A stretch of 64,000 nucleotides of DNA from Perca fluviatilis. Lineage: Eukaryota > Chordata > Actinopteri > Perciformes > Percidae. How positions within the stretch are numbered: position 1 is the stretch's first letter; every line of letters starts with the position of its first letter. The DNA is taken from the NCBI RefSeq assembly GCF_010015445.1, contig NC_053114.1, forward strand, positions 46,794,019 through 46,858,018, given 5' to 3'. This document shows, in pieces, positions 45,851 through 56,847 of the stretch. A program made the translations under genes and the position numbers. The notes under the pieces are model-generated. The model worked only from the letters and a program-made list of their open reading frames with translations. It was not told the origin of the DNA and searched no databases.

Positions 45851-46500
45851 ACCTGTAGCGTTAAAGACCAGCTGATCGCTGCCCGATTCTTTGAAATGAA
45901 TGGCGCATTGCATTGGGGACATCGGCTTTGATCGCCTTCGATATGTAATGTCTGTATTACAGCATATACTGTAATATTTCACTGGTAATAAGACCAAAAT
46001 AATATTATTAAAATAAAGAAATTAATACCATGATAACAGCTAAATAAATGTTGATAGATGTAGCATTATAGTTTAAAATATATAAATCAACAAAAAAGCA
46101 ACCCAGCTTCTCTGGCCGAAATAGACCGAAATAATAACATTAAAATAAATACATATAAACCATGATAATATCTCGAATAATGTTGATTAAAACAGCGGTT
46201 ATTGGGCTAAAAATACCAATAATAACTGTCACAGATTTCGAGTTAAGGGGCGGGGGGCGTGTTTTTTTCTTTCGTCGATATCCGACGGTGAGGGAATAAC
46301 ATGAATGTCTATCTGACGGACCCCCTCGTCGAAAAATAACGTCAAGGGTACCCCTATTTCGTTGAAACTTGACGCCAGGGTCCTTGACCATGCGTCATAC
46401 ATTTGACGAGTAGGGAGTGAGACTGTGTTGTTAGTTTTTAATTCTGTCGTGTTTAAGCGTTGTTGCTAAGAGCTTATTAAATGATTGTAAAGATTTACAA
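45851..46500. other. Non-coding; possible M1 terminus
   Basis: Near 46400-46430 'gagtagggagtgagactgtg' resembles the right end of MITE family M1; a left end was not found. Nothing else was recognised. Confidence 0.35.
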
Positions 46501-46514
46501 ATTAAAGTTAGCAA

Positions 46515-46815
46515 GTGCTAGTATGTTAGCTCATGTTAGCATATGTAAGCATGTTAGCATATCTTAGCATGTTAGCATAAGTTAGCACAAATTAGCATAC
46601 ATTCGCATAAATTAGCATATTTTAACATGTGAGCGTTTGTTAGCATACATTTGCATATCTTAGCATATTAGCATATTTTAGCATATATTAGCATGTTTTA
46701 GCATGTTAGCATATGTTAGCATAAGCATGTTAGCAAAAGTTACCATATTTTCGCATGTTAGCATAAATTAGCATATTTTAGCATGTTAGCATATGTTAGC
46801 ATAAGTTAGCATAAG
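46515..46815 (+). repeat. Degenerate 'ttagcatgttagcata' tandem repeat
   Basis: About 300 bp of loosely repeated tagcat units separated by at/gt/aa variants. Confidence 0.8.
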
Positions 46816-46919
46816 TTTGCAAGTTTTTTGTTAAATCTATCTCAGGAGGTCCAGGGACGTCTCTGCTTGGGTTGAAAAAACAATTGCCCAAACAAAATAT
46901 GGTATTACGCCTACAGAGA

Positions 46920-47764
46920 GCTCACATAGCTCTTGTACTTTTGTATTTTTATGCGTATTTTAATGATATTACTGCACATTTTGATTGAGTTGCTGTAAAA
47001 TTATTTAATCTTCCTATAATCATTGCTTCAGTATCTGCAATCAATAAGGAGGACGAGGAGGATGTCCAGCTGATTCATTTAATAAAATCATTTCTAAGAA
47101 TAAACACATTTTGTCTTTTATATTAAAAAGTAAAAGCTGCAACAAACACAAAACAGAAAACTGACAAAAACTTTAGAGACTTTAATTTAACTGAATATAT
47201 AAAACATGAAAACTGATCATCACTTCTGTGTGAAATCTGTCTGAGAAACGAGTGAAATGCCTTTAACCAATTTAATACAAAAGATGTATCGATTAGCTGG
47301 AAACTTAATTATTTCTTAATAAGACATTAATAATTCCCTAAAGGCAACATTTAAACATCTTGTTTTCATTCATTCAGTCATTTAGTGACAGACTCTGAGA
47401 AATAAATCTGTTAAATAACAGAGAAAGGTTTTTTTTTATACAATGTATATATATATATATATATATATATACATACATACATACATACATATATAATCTT
47501 TTATATGTAATATATATATTATTTATATAATTTAAATATGTTTTTTAAATATATAATATTATATATAATATATATACTATAAAAACAATTATATATAATA
47601 TATATATATATTTTTTAAATATATAATATTATATATATAATAAATATATACTATTATATAACTGCTCAGTTAATAAACTTCTGAAAACATTGAACAAAAC
47701 TTCCAAAAGGTTGGAAAAATACATGACAAAAATGCTGAAAAAAGCGACAACAATCTATAACTCA

Positions 47765-47855
<91 letters not shown>

Positions 47856-48495
47856 ACAAAAAAATCTTAGAAATGTGGGAACCTAGGGGCCTAATTTAGA
47901 AAAAATCTTAACACAAAGGTTAAAACAAAATTAGCAAATAAAACACCAAACTATGAATGACCAGACAACCTTTAGCCAATCAAACGGTCTGCAGCTCCGT
48001 CCATGATAATGAAAGCCAGGTTTTCCGAGCCTGCCCTGAATGCATCACCGCCACATCCCCCACATCCCCCCCTCTGCCTGCCTCCGCTTACGCTGCTGAG
48101 GCGTAAAAATCTCCTTTTCCTTTGCGCTGTATTTTAATATTACTGTACATTTTGATTCAGTTAAGCTATAAAATGAGCTGAAATCTCCAGATTTAATCTT
48201 CCTGTAATCATTGCTTCTGTATCTGTAATCAATAAGGAGGACCAGAAGGATGTTCAGCTGATTTATTTAACAAAATGATTTATAACAATAAACACAGTCT
48301 GTCTTTTATATTAAAAAACTAAAAGCTGCAACAAACACAAAACAGAAAACTGACAAAAACGTTGAAAAAAGCGCCAAAAACGTAGGTTTTCCGAGCACGC
48401 CCTGAATGCAGCACCACATTTCCCCCACCCTCCTCCTCCACTCCGCTGAGGTGTGAAAAAGTCCTTTTCCTCTGCGCTGAAACGGCAGCTGGGAG
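46920..48495 (+). repeat. Partly duplicated region upstream of the CIB2-like gene
   Basis: Bases 46940-47160 are repeated at 48125-48360 ('attactgcacattttgattg', 'tcaataaggaggacgaggag', 'aaaagctgcaacaaacacaa'). Bases 48015-48130 are repeated at 48385-48475 ('aggttttccgagc', 'gccctgaatgca', 'ccttttcctttgcgctg'). An AT-rich stretch (47441-47660) and a (CA)n microsatellite (47761-47860) lie between. No gene. Confidence 0.75.
47761..47860. repeat. (CA)n microsatellite
   Basis: About 100 bp of pure ca repeat. Confidence 0.95.
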
Positions 48496-48500
48496 CTCCG

Positions 48501-48510
48501 CTATAAGAGG
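48501..48510 (+). promoter_or_regulatory. Possible TATA-like box of the CIB2-like gene
   Basis: The string 'ctataagagg' lies 166 bp before the start codon at 48676. It is a candidate only, by position and sequence. Confidence 0.25.
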
Positions 48511-48675
48511 AATATTAAAGGCATATTAAAGGCGGGTTAGAGCCGGTTTAGAGCCGGGTTAGAGCCGCGTTAGGAGGGAGAAACTGCTGCAGAGGACCAT
48601 GTCGTCCTGAGAGGATTTCTAAACGCTGAGAGCAGCGGCCGGTTCCAGTGGGATGCGGCTGTGTGATGGGAGAGG

Positions 48676-48726
48676 ATGGGCAACAAGCAGACAACCTTCA
48701 CCGATGAGCAGCTGGAGGCCTTTCAG
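48676..48726 (+). CDS. cib2: CIB2-like gene, exon 1
   Basis: The exon opens with ATG 48676 and encodes MGNKQTTFTDEQLEAFQ (17 residues), then a gt donor. The MGN start is the N-myristoylation signal of CIB2/CIB3 proteins, and the intron falls after the same Gln-equivalent position as in vertebrate CIB2. Exons 2 and 3 follow on this strand; exons 4 and 5 are on the minus strand at 25837-25984 and 24263-24458. The five exons (51+35+112+148+196 = 542 bp) plus a last exon of about 22 bp would give the 187 aa typical of CIB2. CIB2 binds Ca2+/Mg2+ and acts with TMC channels in hair cells (family knowledge). Confidence 0.85.
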
Positions 48727-49927
48727 GTCTGCTATGCTTCCATGATATCATAACTCATGTTTACATCACCGAGATATTTAACCGTGTGAGGCAGGAGGAG
48801 CTTTAACATTCACAGAGCCGTCACGTTAATTAGGATGAACGGTGTTTTACAGAGCAGGCAGGGCTGCTGCTCTCTGATTGGCTGAGCATCTCTCTGCATC
48901 CTGCTGATGTGATGCTGAAAGCAGATCCTCCCTGGGGAGAGGGGGGAGTGGGGGGTGGGGGCAGATGCATTCTGGGAAAGGAGACAGAAGCAGCAGTGTC
49001 AAACACAGCTTCACTACGAGGCCACACTGGGAAGAGGAGGATCACATCCAGAGACAGACATGTGGGCTGTGTCTCAAACCGCCTACCGCATACCTGCCAA
49101 CACTCCCATGTTTTAGCCCTATCTCCCAGACCCCCCTCCCAGTTTGTTATTTCTCCCAAGAAACTCCCGTAATTTGCAGCATGGCCCAAACTCCTTTATA
49201 AATAATCAGACCAATATATTTGTCTAATGTTGACCAGTTGCCAGATCTTGTATGAAACGCATCCTATTCACACAGTCCACCATATACAATATTCAACCTG
49301 TTAGTCACCTCAACCTGGCAACCTATAACCTTCAAACTGGAAACCTATAACCCTCAACCTGGCAACCTATATCCCACTATGCAAGCTTCATGGAAAGTTC
49401 AGACCCGAAAGTGAGCCAATATAAATGGCAGGTGAAGGTGGTGTTCCCGCACAGAAATGGAAAATTTGATGTAAATTTCAACAGTGTTGGGCGCAACAAT
49501 CTCCATGCATCTTACCGAGTCATATCGACCACCTCCACGCTTTTTGTAAGGTCTGCACAAATCTCCCGGATTCTGAAAACCAAATGTTGTCAGTTATGGC
49601 CTACTGTCACACTCAGTTTTAAGTATATCGTGTAGATAACGCAAAAAGTCCGTGCACTGAAAGTAGAAGACGTGAAAGGGGAGAGAGAGAGAGAGGGAAT
49701 GACGTGCAGCAAAGGACCGCAGGTCAGAGTCAAACCCAGACCTGCTGCGTTGAGGACTAAACCTCTATATATGGGGGACCGACTGACCTAACCGGGCGCC
49801 CCACCAAAAGTTGTTTTTGACTTTTCTTAAAACGTGACGCTCTGTCTGCTAGTGATGTCAGGCTTTATCCTGTAAATGTTTCCTCGCTGATCAAGACTAC
49901 TCTCACGGCGACTCTGTTTGTTTCTAG
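48727..49927 (+). other. Intron 1 of the CIB2-like gene
   Basis: The intron contains a repeat-like terminus on the minus strand ('gggagtgttggcaggtatgc' at about 49090-49110), a weak open frame (49390-49635) that I could not assign, and an S1 SINE on the minus strand (49676-49805). Confidence 0.6.
49676..49805 (-). mobile_element. tRNA-derived SINE (family S1)
   Basis: On the minus strand 'gcgcccggttaggtcagtcg' and 'gggtttgactctgacct' occupy the A- and B-box positions, followed by 'ctttgctgcacgtcattccc'. It is the same family as 13372-13500. Confidence 0.75.
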
Positions 49928-49962
49928 GACTGCACCTTCTTCACCAGGAAAGAGATCCTGAG
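49928..49962 (+). CDS. cib2: CIB2-like gene, exon 2
   Basis: The 35-bp exon sits between acceptor 'tttctag' and donor gtgagt. It encodes DCTFFTRKEIL plus two bases of the next codon, a size and phase typical of CIB2 exon 2. Confidence 0.85.
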
Positions 49963-49983
49963 GTGAGTTTTATTGTAAAAATA

Positions 49984-51576
49984 CAATTCTCATCACGTAA
50001 AATACAGAGGCTTGGTCAGGTGCCTTTGGTGTTGTTATTGACGCTAAAAGTCTCCTTTAGCGTTAGATCTAAACGCTCTGAGACAACAGTACAGTAGTAC
50101 GTAGAGAGACAACAGTACAGAGTAGTATGTAGAGAGACAGCAGTAGAGAGTAGTATGTAGAGAGACAGCAGTAGAGAGTAGTATGTAGAGAGACAGCAGT
50201 AGAGAGTAGTATGTAGAGAGACAACAGTAGAGAGTAGTATGTAGAGAGACAGCAGTAGAGAGTAGTATGTAGAGAGACAGCAGTAGAGAGTGAGTATGTA
50301 GAGAGACAGCAGTAGAGAGTGAGTATGTAGAGAGACAGCAGTAGAGAGTAGTATGTAGAGAGACAACAGTAGAGAGTGGTATGTAGAGACTGCAGTAGAG
50401 AGTGAGTATAGAGACTGCAGTGAGAGTGAGTATGTAGAGACACAACAGTAGGAGTGGTATGTAGAGATAGCAGTGAGGAGTAGTATGTAGAGGAGACAGC
50501 AGTAGAGAGTGGGTATGTAGAGAGACAACAGTAGAGAGTGGTATGTAGAGACTGCAGTAGAGTGGTATGTAAGAGACAACAGTAGAGAAGTGGGTTAGAG
50601 AGACAGCGTAGGGAGTGAGTATGTAGAGAGCAGCAGTAGAGAGTGAGTATGTAGAGGACAACAGTAGGGAGTGAGTATGTAGAGAGACTGCAGTGAGAGT
50701 GAGTATGTAGAGACCAGTAGTAGAGTGGTGCAGTGGGGGGACAGTGTGGAGAGTGGTATGTAGAGGAGACAACAGTAGAGAGTGGTATGTAGAGAGACTG
50801 CAGTGGGGAGTAGGTATGTAGAGACTGCAGTGGGAGGTGGTATGTAGAGACACACAGTAGGGAGTGGTATGTAGAGATAGCAGTAGAGGTGGTATGTAAG
50901 AGTTAGTATGTAGAGGGACAGCAGTGGGAGTGGGTATGTAGAGGACAGCAGTGAGAGTGGGTATGTAGAGGACTGCAGTGGGAGGTGAGTATGTAGGGAC
51001 ACAACAGTGGAGTGAGTATGTAGAGAGACAGTAGTGAGTGGGTATGTAAGAGGACTGCAGTGGGGAGTGAGTATGTAGAGAGCTGCAGTGGGAGTGGTAT
51101 GTAGGAGACACAACGTAGAGAGTGGTATGTAGGAGATGGCAGTAGAGTGGGTATGTAGGGAGTGGTATGTAGAGGGACAGCAGTGGGAGTGGTGTATGTA
51201 GAGAGCAGCAGTGAGAGTGGTATGTAAGAGAGTGGTATGTAGAGGGGCAGCAGTAGAGAGTGAGTATGTAGAGACAGCAGTAGAGTGAGTATGTAGAGAC
51301 AGCAGTGGGAGTGAGTATGTAGAGAGACGACAGTGAGAGTAGTATGTAGAGACAACAGTAGGGAGTGAGTATGTAGAGGACAGCAGTGAGAGGTGGTATG
51401 TAGAGGGACAGCAGTAGAGAGTGGGTATGTAGAGAGCCAGTAGAGTGGGTATGTAGAGAGCAGCAGTAGGAGCAGTATGAAGAGAGACAGTGGTGGGAGC
51501 AGTATGAAGGAGGGAACAATAAATCTCTAATCTGTCCTGTGTCCATATTTTACGAGATGGGAGTGAGAATATATTG
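49984..51576. mobile_element. MITE family M1 expanded by an internal minisatellite (intron 2)
   Basis: The left end (49984-50070: 'attctcatcacgtaaaatac', 'gcttggtcaggtgcctttgg', 'gacgctaaaagtctccttta') and the right end (51541-51576: 'atattttacgagatgggagt') are the two termini of M1. Between them lies about 1.4 kb of a 28-bp tandem repeat where other copies have about 100 bp. Confidence 0.75.
50085..51515 (+). repeat. 28-bp minisatellite, about 50 units
   Basis: The unit is 'atgtagagagacagcagtag' plus 'agagtagt'. The first 300 bp are regular; from about 50390 units vary by small indels, with gtgagtatg and gtggtatg variants. Long minus-strand open frames here are artefacts. Confidence 0.92.
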
Positions 51577-51666
51577 GTGATGCGATGCTTGTCTGTCTCT
51601 ATGAGTGTCCAGTAATAATAGTGGTGATGTCACAATGTGACGCGGTGTATATATTTGGTGTTGCAG

Positions 51667-51778
51667 ACTCCACAGCAGATACCGTGAGCTGGCTCCACAT
51701 TTAGTGCCACTGGATTACACCAACAACCCCGACATCAGAGTTCCCCTGGCGCTCATCGTCGCCATGCCGGAGCTCAAG
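51667..51778 (+). CDS. cib2: CIB2-like gene, exon 3
   Basis: The 112-bp exon sits between acceptor 'ttgcag' and donor gtacac. It encodes LHSRYRELAPHLVPLDYT, then NNPDIRVPLALIVAMPELK, the first (non-binding) EF-hand region. It ends on a codon boundary, in phase with exon 4 at 25984, which lies on the opposite strand. Confidence 0.87.
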
Positions 51779-52415
51779 GTACACCGCTGATCGGTAACCA
51801 CGAGGCTGCACCCTTACAAAGGGAAAAAAATCTCTAAATGTTCACGCTTTGTCAAATTAATTTGGACTTTTTTCTCTCAAAATGTTCTGCCTTTTTTCTC
51901 TCAAAATCTTCCGACTTTTGTCTATTTATTTTTTACTTTTCTCTCAAAATCTTTTTTTCTCTCAAAAAAGACTTTTGTATGGAGCCCCCCTGGTCCCACT
52001 TTGTCAAAAAAATTATTTAGAACTATTTTGAGGCCTCAAGATACTATCTCGAGGCCACAAGATACTATCTCGAGGCCACAAGATACTATCTCGAGGCCAC
52101 AAGATACTATCTCGAGGCCACAAAATAGTATCTTGAGGCCTCAAGATAGTGTAGAGATGTAGTGTAGTGCAATACTTCACATTCTGTGCAATATTCTCTG
52201 TTTTAATATTCAGTGTGCAATATAGTTTGCTGCAGTTCTGCTTCTATTTATTTACTAGTACTGTTCATCACAATTCTGTTAATACAGTAATGTAAATCTT
52301 GTAGGCTGCATATCCCTAGTCCTTTATAATTCTTCTTCATATTTTATAGCCTATATTTATACTTTTTACATGTATATATGTCACAAAGTGAAGCCAGGCA
52401 GCCAGAGTTTTCTTA
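51779..52415 (+). other. Start of intron 3
   Basis: It holds T-rich 'ttttctctcaaaat' repeats, then the segment shared with 26170-26340 (from 51965), a 21-bp tandem repeat and the edge of the 24-bp satellite. Confidence 0.65.
52031..52147 (+). repeat. 21-bp tandem repeat, 5-6 units
   Basis: Units of 'gccacaagatactatctcga' plus g; the last unit is a near-inverted form ('aaaatagtatcttgaggcc'). Confidence 0.85.
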
Positions 52416-55400
52416 TGTTGTATATAGTGTGGTGTTTTGGGTGTTTTATGTTGTATATAGTGTGGTGTTTTATGTTGTATATAGTGTGGTGTTTTATGCT
52501 GTATATAGTGTGGTGTTTTATGTTGTATATAGTGTGGTGTTTTATGTTGTATATAGTGTGGTGTTTTATGTTGTATATAGTGTGGTGTTTTATGTTGTAT
52601 ATAGTGTGGTGTTTTATGTTGTATATAGTGTAGTGTTTTATGTTGTATATAGTGTGGTGTTTTATGTTGTATATAGTGTAGTGTTTTATGTTGTATATAG
52701 TGTGGTGTTTTATGTTGTATATAGTGTGGTGTTTTATGTTGTATATAGTGTGGTGTTTTATGTTGTATATAGTGTAGTGTTTTATGTTGTATATAGTGTA
52801 GTGTTTTATGTTGTATATAGTGTGGTGTTTTATGTTGTATATAGTGTAGTGTTTTATGTTGTATATAGTGTAGTGTTTTATGTTGTATATAGTGTAGTGT
52901 TTTATGTTGTATATAGTGTAGTGTTTTATGTTGTATATAGTGTGGTGTTTTATGTTGTATATAGTGTAGTGTTTTATGTTGTATATAGTGTGGTGTTTTA
53001 TGTTGTATATAGTGTAGTGTTTTATTTTAAGTGGTGTTTTATATTGTATATAGTGTAGTGTTTTATTGTATAGTGTGTTTTTATTTGTATATAGTGTGGT
53101 GTTTTATGTTGTATATAGTGTAGTGTTTTATGTTGTATATAGTGTGGTGTTTTTTGTATATAGTGTGGTGTATTTGTATTAGGTGGTTTTATATAGTGTA
53201 GTGTTTTATTTGTATATAGTGTGGTGTTTGTTGTATATAGTGTGGTGTTTTATGTTGATATAGTGTGGTGTTTATGTTGTATAGTGTGGTGTTTTATGTT
53301 GTATATAGTGTGGTGTTTTATTTGTATATAGTGTGGTGTTTTATATGTGTATATAGTGTGGTGTTTTGTTGTATATAGTGTGGTGTTTTTTATGTTGTAT
53401 ATAGTGTGGTGTTTTATGTTGTATATAGTGTTGTTTTATTTGTATATAGTGTAGTGTTTTTGTTGTATATAGTGTGTTTAGTTATATGTGTGTTTATATG
53501 ATATAGTGTGGTGTTTTATATTGTATATAGTGTTAGTGTTTTATGTTGTATATAGTGTGGTGTTTTATATTGTATATAGTGTGGTGTTTTATGTTGTATA
53601 TAGTGTAGGTTTTTATATTGTATATAGTGTGGTGTTTTTATTTGTATATAGTGTGGTGTTTTATATTGTATATAGTGTGGTGTTTTGTTTGTAGTGGTGT
53701 TTATGTATGGGTTTTATGTATATAGTGTGGTGTTTTATATTTATAGTGTTGTTTTATGTATGTGTAGTGTTTTTGTTTTAATAGTGTGGTGTTTTATGTG
53801 TTATAGTGTGGTTTTTGATTATGTGGTGTTTTATTGTATAGTGTGGTGTTTTATGTTGTATATAGTGTGGTGTTTATGTTGTATATAGTGTGGTGTTTTA
53901 TGTTGTATATAGTGTGGTGTTTTTGTTTGTTATAGTGTGGTGTTTTTATTTGTATATAGTGTGGTGTTTTATGTTGTATATAGTGTAGTGTTTTATATTG
54001 TATATAGTGTAGTGTTTTATATTGTATATAGTGTGGTGTTTTTATGTTGTATATAGTGTGGTGTTTTATGTTGTATATTGTGTAGTGTTTTATATTGTAT
54101 ATAGTGTGGTGTTTTATATTTGTTATATAGTGTGGTGTTTTGTGTGTTTTATATTTATATATAGTGTAGTGTTTTATGTTGTATATAGTGTGGTGTTTTA
54201 TGTTGTATATAGTGTGGTGTTTTATGTTGTATATAGTGTGGTGTTTTATGTTGTATATAGTGTGGTGTTTTATGTTGTATATAGTGTGGTGTTTTATGTT
54301 GTATATAGTGTGGTGTTTTATGTTGTATATAGTGTGGTGTTTTATGTTGTATATAGTGTGGTGTTTTATGTTGTATATAGTGTGGTGTTTTATGTTGTAT
54401 ATAGTGTGGTGTTTTATGTTGTATATAGTGTGGTGTTTTATGTTGTATATAGTGTTGTGTTTTATGTTGTATATAGTGTGGTGTTTTATGTTGTATATAG
54501 TGTGGTGTTTTATGTTGTATATAGTGTGGTGTTTTATTTGTATATAGTGTGGTGTTTTATTATTTTGTATATAGTGTGGTGTTTTATTTTGTATATAGTG
54601 TGGTGTTTTATTATTTTGTATATAGTGTGGTGTTTTTATGTTGTATATAGTGTGGTGTTTATGTTGTATATAGTGTAGTGTTTTATGTTGTATATAGTGT
54701 GGTGTTTTATATTGTATATAGTGTAGTGTTTTATGTTGTATATAGTGTGGTGTTTTATATTTGTATATAGTGTGGTGTTTTATGTTGTATATAGTGTGGG
54801 TGTTTTATGTTGTATATAGTGTGGTGTTTTTTTGTATATAGTGTAGTGTTTTTATGTTGTATATAGTGTGGTGTTTTATGTTGTATATAGTGTGGTGTTT
54901 TTATATTGTATATAGTGTGGTGTTTTATGTTGTATATAGTGTGGTGTTTATGTTGTATATAGTGGTGTTTTATTTTGTATATAGTGTGGTGTTTTTTTTG
55001 TATATAGTGTAGTGTTTTATTTGTTATAGTGTGGTGTTTTATGCTTGTATATAGTGTGGTGTTTTATGTTGTATATAGTGTGGTGTTTTATGTTGTATAT
55101 AGTGTAGTGTTTTTATGTTGTATAGTGGTGTTTTATGTTGTATATAGTGTGGTGTTTTATGTTGTATATAGTGTGGTGTTTTATGTTGTATATAGTGTGG
55201 TGTTTTATGTTGTATATAGTGTGGTGTTTTATGTTGTATATAGTGTGGTGTTTTATGTTGTATATAGTGTAGTGTTTTATGTTGTATATAGTGTGGTGTT
55301 TTATGTTGTATATAGTGTGGTGTTTTATGTTGTATATAGTGTGGTGTTTTATGTTGTATATAGTGTGGTGTTTTATGTTGTATATAGTGTGGTGTTTTAT

Positions 55401-56300
55401 GTTGTATATAGTGTGGTGTTTTATGTTGTATATAGTGTGGTGTTTTGTTTTATGTTGTATATAGTGTGGTGTTTATGTTGTATATAGTGTGGTGTTTTAT
55501 GTTGTATATAGTGTGTGTTTTATGTTGTATATAGTGTGTGTTTTTTTATGTTGTATATAGTGTGGTGTTTTATGTTGTATATAGTGTGGTTTTTATGTTG
55601 TATATAGTGTGGTGTTTTATGTTGTATATAGTGTGGTGTTTTATGTTGTATATAGTGTGGTGTTTTATGTTGTATATAGTGTGGTGTTTTATGTTGTATA
55701 TAGTGTGGTGTTTTGGGTGTTTTATGTTGTATATAGTGTGGTGTTTTATGTTGTATATAGTGTGGTGTTTTATGTTGTATATAGTGTGGTGTTTCGGGTG
55801 TTTTATGTTGTATATAGTGTGGTGTTTTATGTTGTATATAGTGTGGTGTTTTATGTTGTATATAGTGTGGTGTTTTATGTTGTATATAGTGTGGTGTTTT
55901 ATGTTGTATATAGTGTGGTGTTTTATGTTATATAGTGTGGTGTTTGTGTTTTATGTTGTATATAGTGTGGTGTTTTATGTTGTATATAGTGTGGTGTTTA
56001 TGTTGTATATAGTGTGGTGTTTTATGTTGTATATAGTGTGGTGTTTGGTGTTTTATGTTGTATATAGTGTGTGTTTTATGTTGTATATAGTGTAGTGTTT
56101 TATGTTGTATATAGTGTGGTGTTTTATGTTGTATATAGTGTGGTGTTTTATGTTGTATATAGTGTGGTGTTTTATGTTGTATATAGTGTGGTGTTTTATG
56201 TTGTATATAGTGTGGTGTTTTATGTTGTATATAGTGTGGTGTTTTATGTTGTATATAGTGTGGTGTTTTATGTTGTATATAGTGTAAGTATTTATATTTG
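52416..56300 (+). repeat. 24-bp satellite, main array (about 160 units)
   Basis: The unit is 'ttttatgttgtatatagtgt' plus ggtg, with a recurrent g-to-a variant (gtagtg) and occasional ttgggtgttttatg insertions. Regular blocks (52420-53020, 54160-54520, 55120-55440, 56090-56280) alternate with decayed ones. Since 24 bp is 8 codons, all frames stay open. From 56300 to about 56840 it fades into irregular sequence. Confidence 0.95.
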
Positions 56301-56847
56301 GCATATAGGTGGTGTTTATATTGTATATGAAATTGTGTTTTATGCTGTATATAATTCTTGGTGTTTTATGTTGTACACATATAGAGTGTGTGGGAATGCA
56401 TTTATGCTGTACTCTGCCTGTGTGGAGTGTTTATGTTGTATATAGTGTGGTGGTGTTTTATGTTTGTAGCACAGTGTAGTGTTTTGTATTTGACCATGCA
56501 TAATCTGTTGAAATTGTTTTATGTTGGCCTTAGAGAGTGTGAATTGTTTTACATGTTAGCTATATAGTGTAGTTGAACATGACATTGTATATAGTGGTGT
56601 TTTATGTTCAACACCATAAGTATTGAGGGTGGAATTTATGTTGTGCACCTGGAGGTGTAGTGTTTTATGTTATTATGCATAGTGGTGTTTTTATGTTGTA
56701 TATATGGATGGAGTGTTTTTATGTTGTGTGCTTAAATTGTGAATTTGTTTTATGTTGTATATAATTGTTAGAGATGTTTTAATACTCATTTGGCATACAG
56801 AATTTGGTTATTTTATATTTATATATGAAGTGTGGTGTTTTATGTTC
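56301..56847. other. Decayed transition between two satellites
   Basis: Recognisable 'gtgttttatgttgtatatag' pieces are mixed with novel short stretches. It resembles a satellite blurred by errors rather than unique sequence. Confidence 0.5.

Noticed and set aside
49390..49635. 81-residue frame in CIB2 intron 1 resembling a zinc-finger start of a hAT protein
   Set aside because: Similarity is only impressionistic; the Cys residues expected of such a finger are not in place.
50016..51546. 500-residue minus-strand frame rich in LSLYILLSTAVSLHT
   Set aside because: It is a translation of the 28-bp minisatellite with indels; there is no independent evidence of coding.
24263..51778. Two separate CIB paralogs, each partial
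   Set aside because: The exon sets do not overlap, phases match across the break and the summed length equals one CIB2 protein, so one split gene is simpler. It remains formally possible.
52378..56445. Long open frames of repeated VVYSVVFY or MLYIVWCF residues
   Set aside because: The 24-bp satellite is exactly 8 codons, so all frames stay open; the repeated hydrophobic octapeptide is a by-product and shows no gene features.
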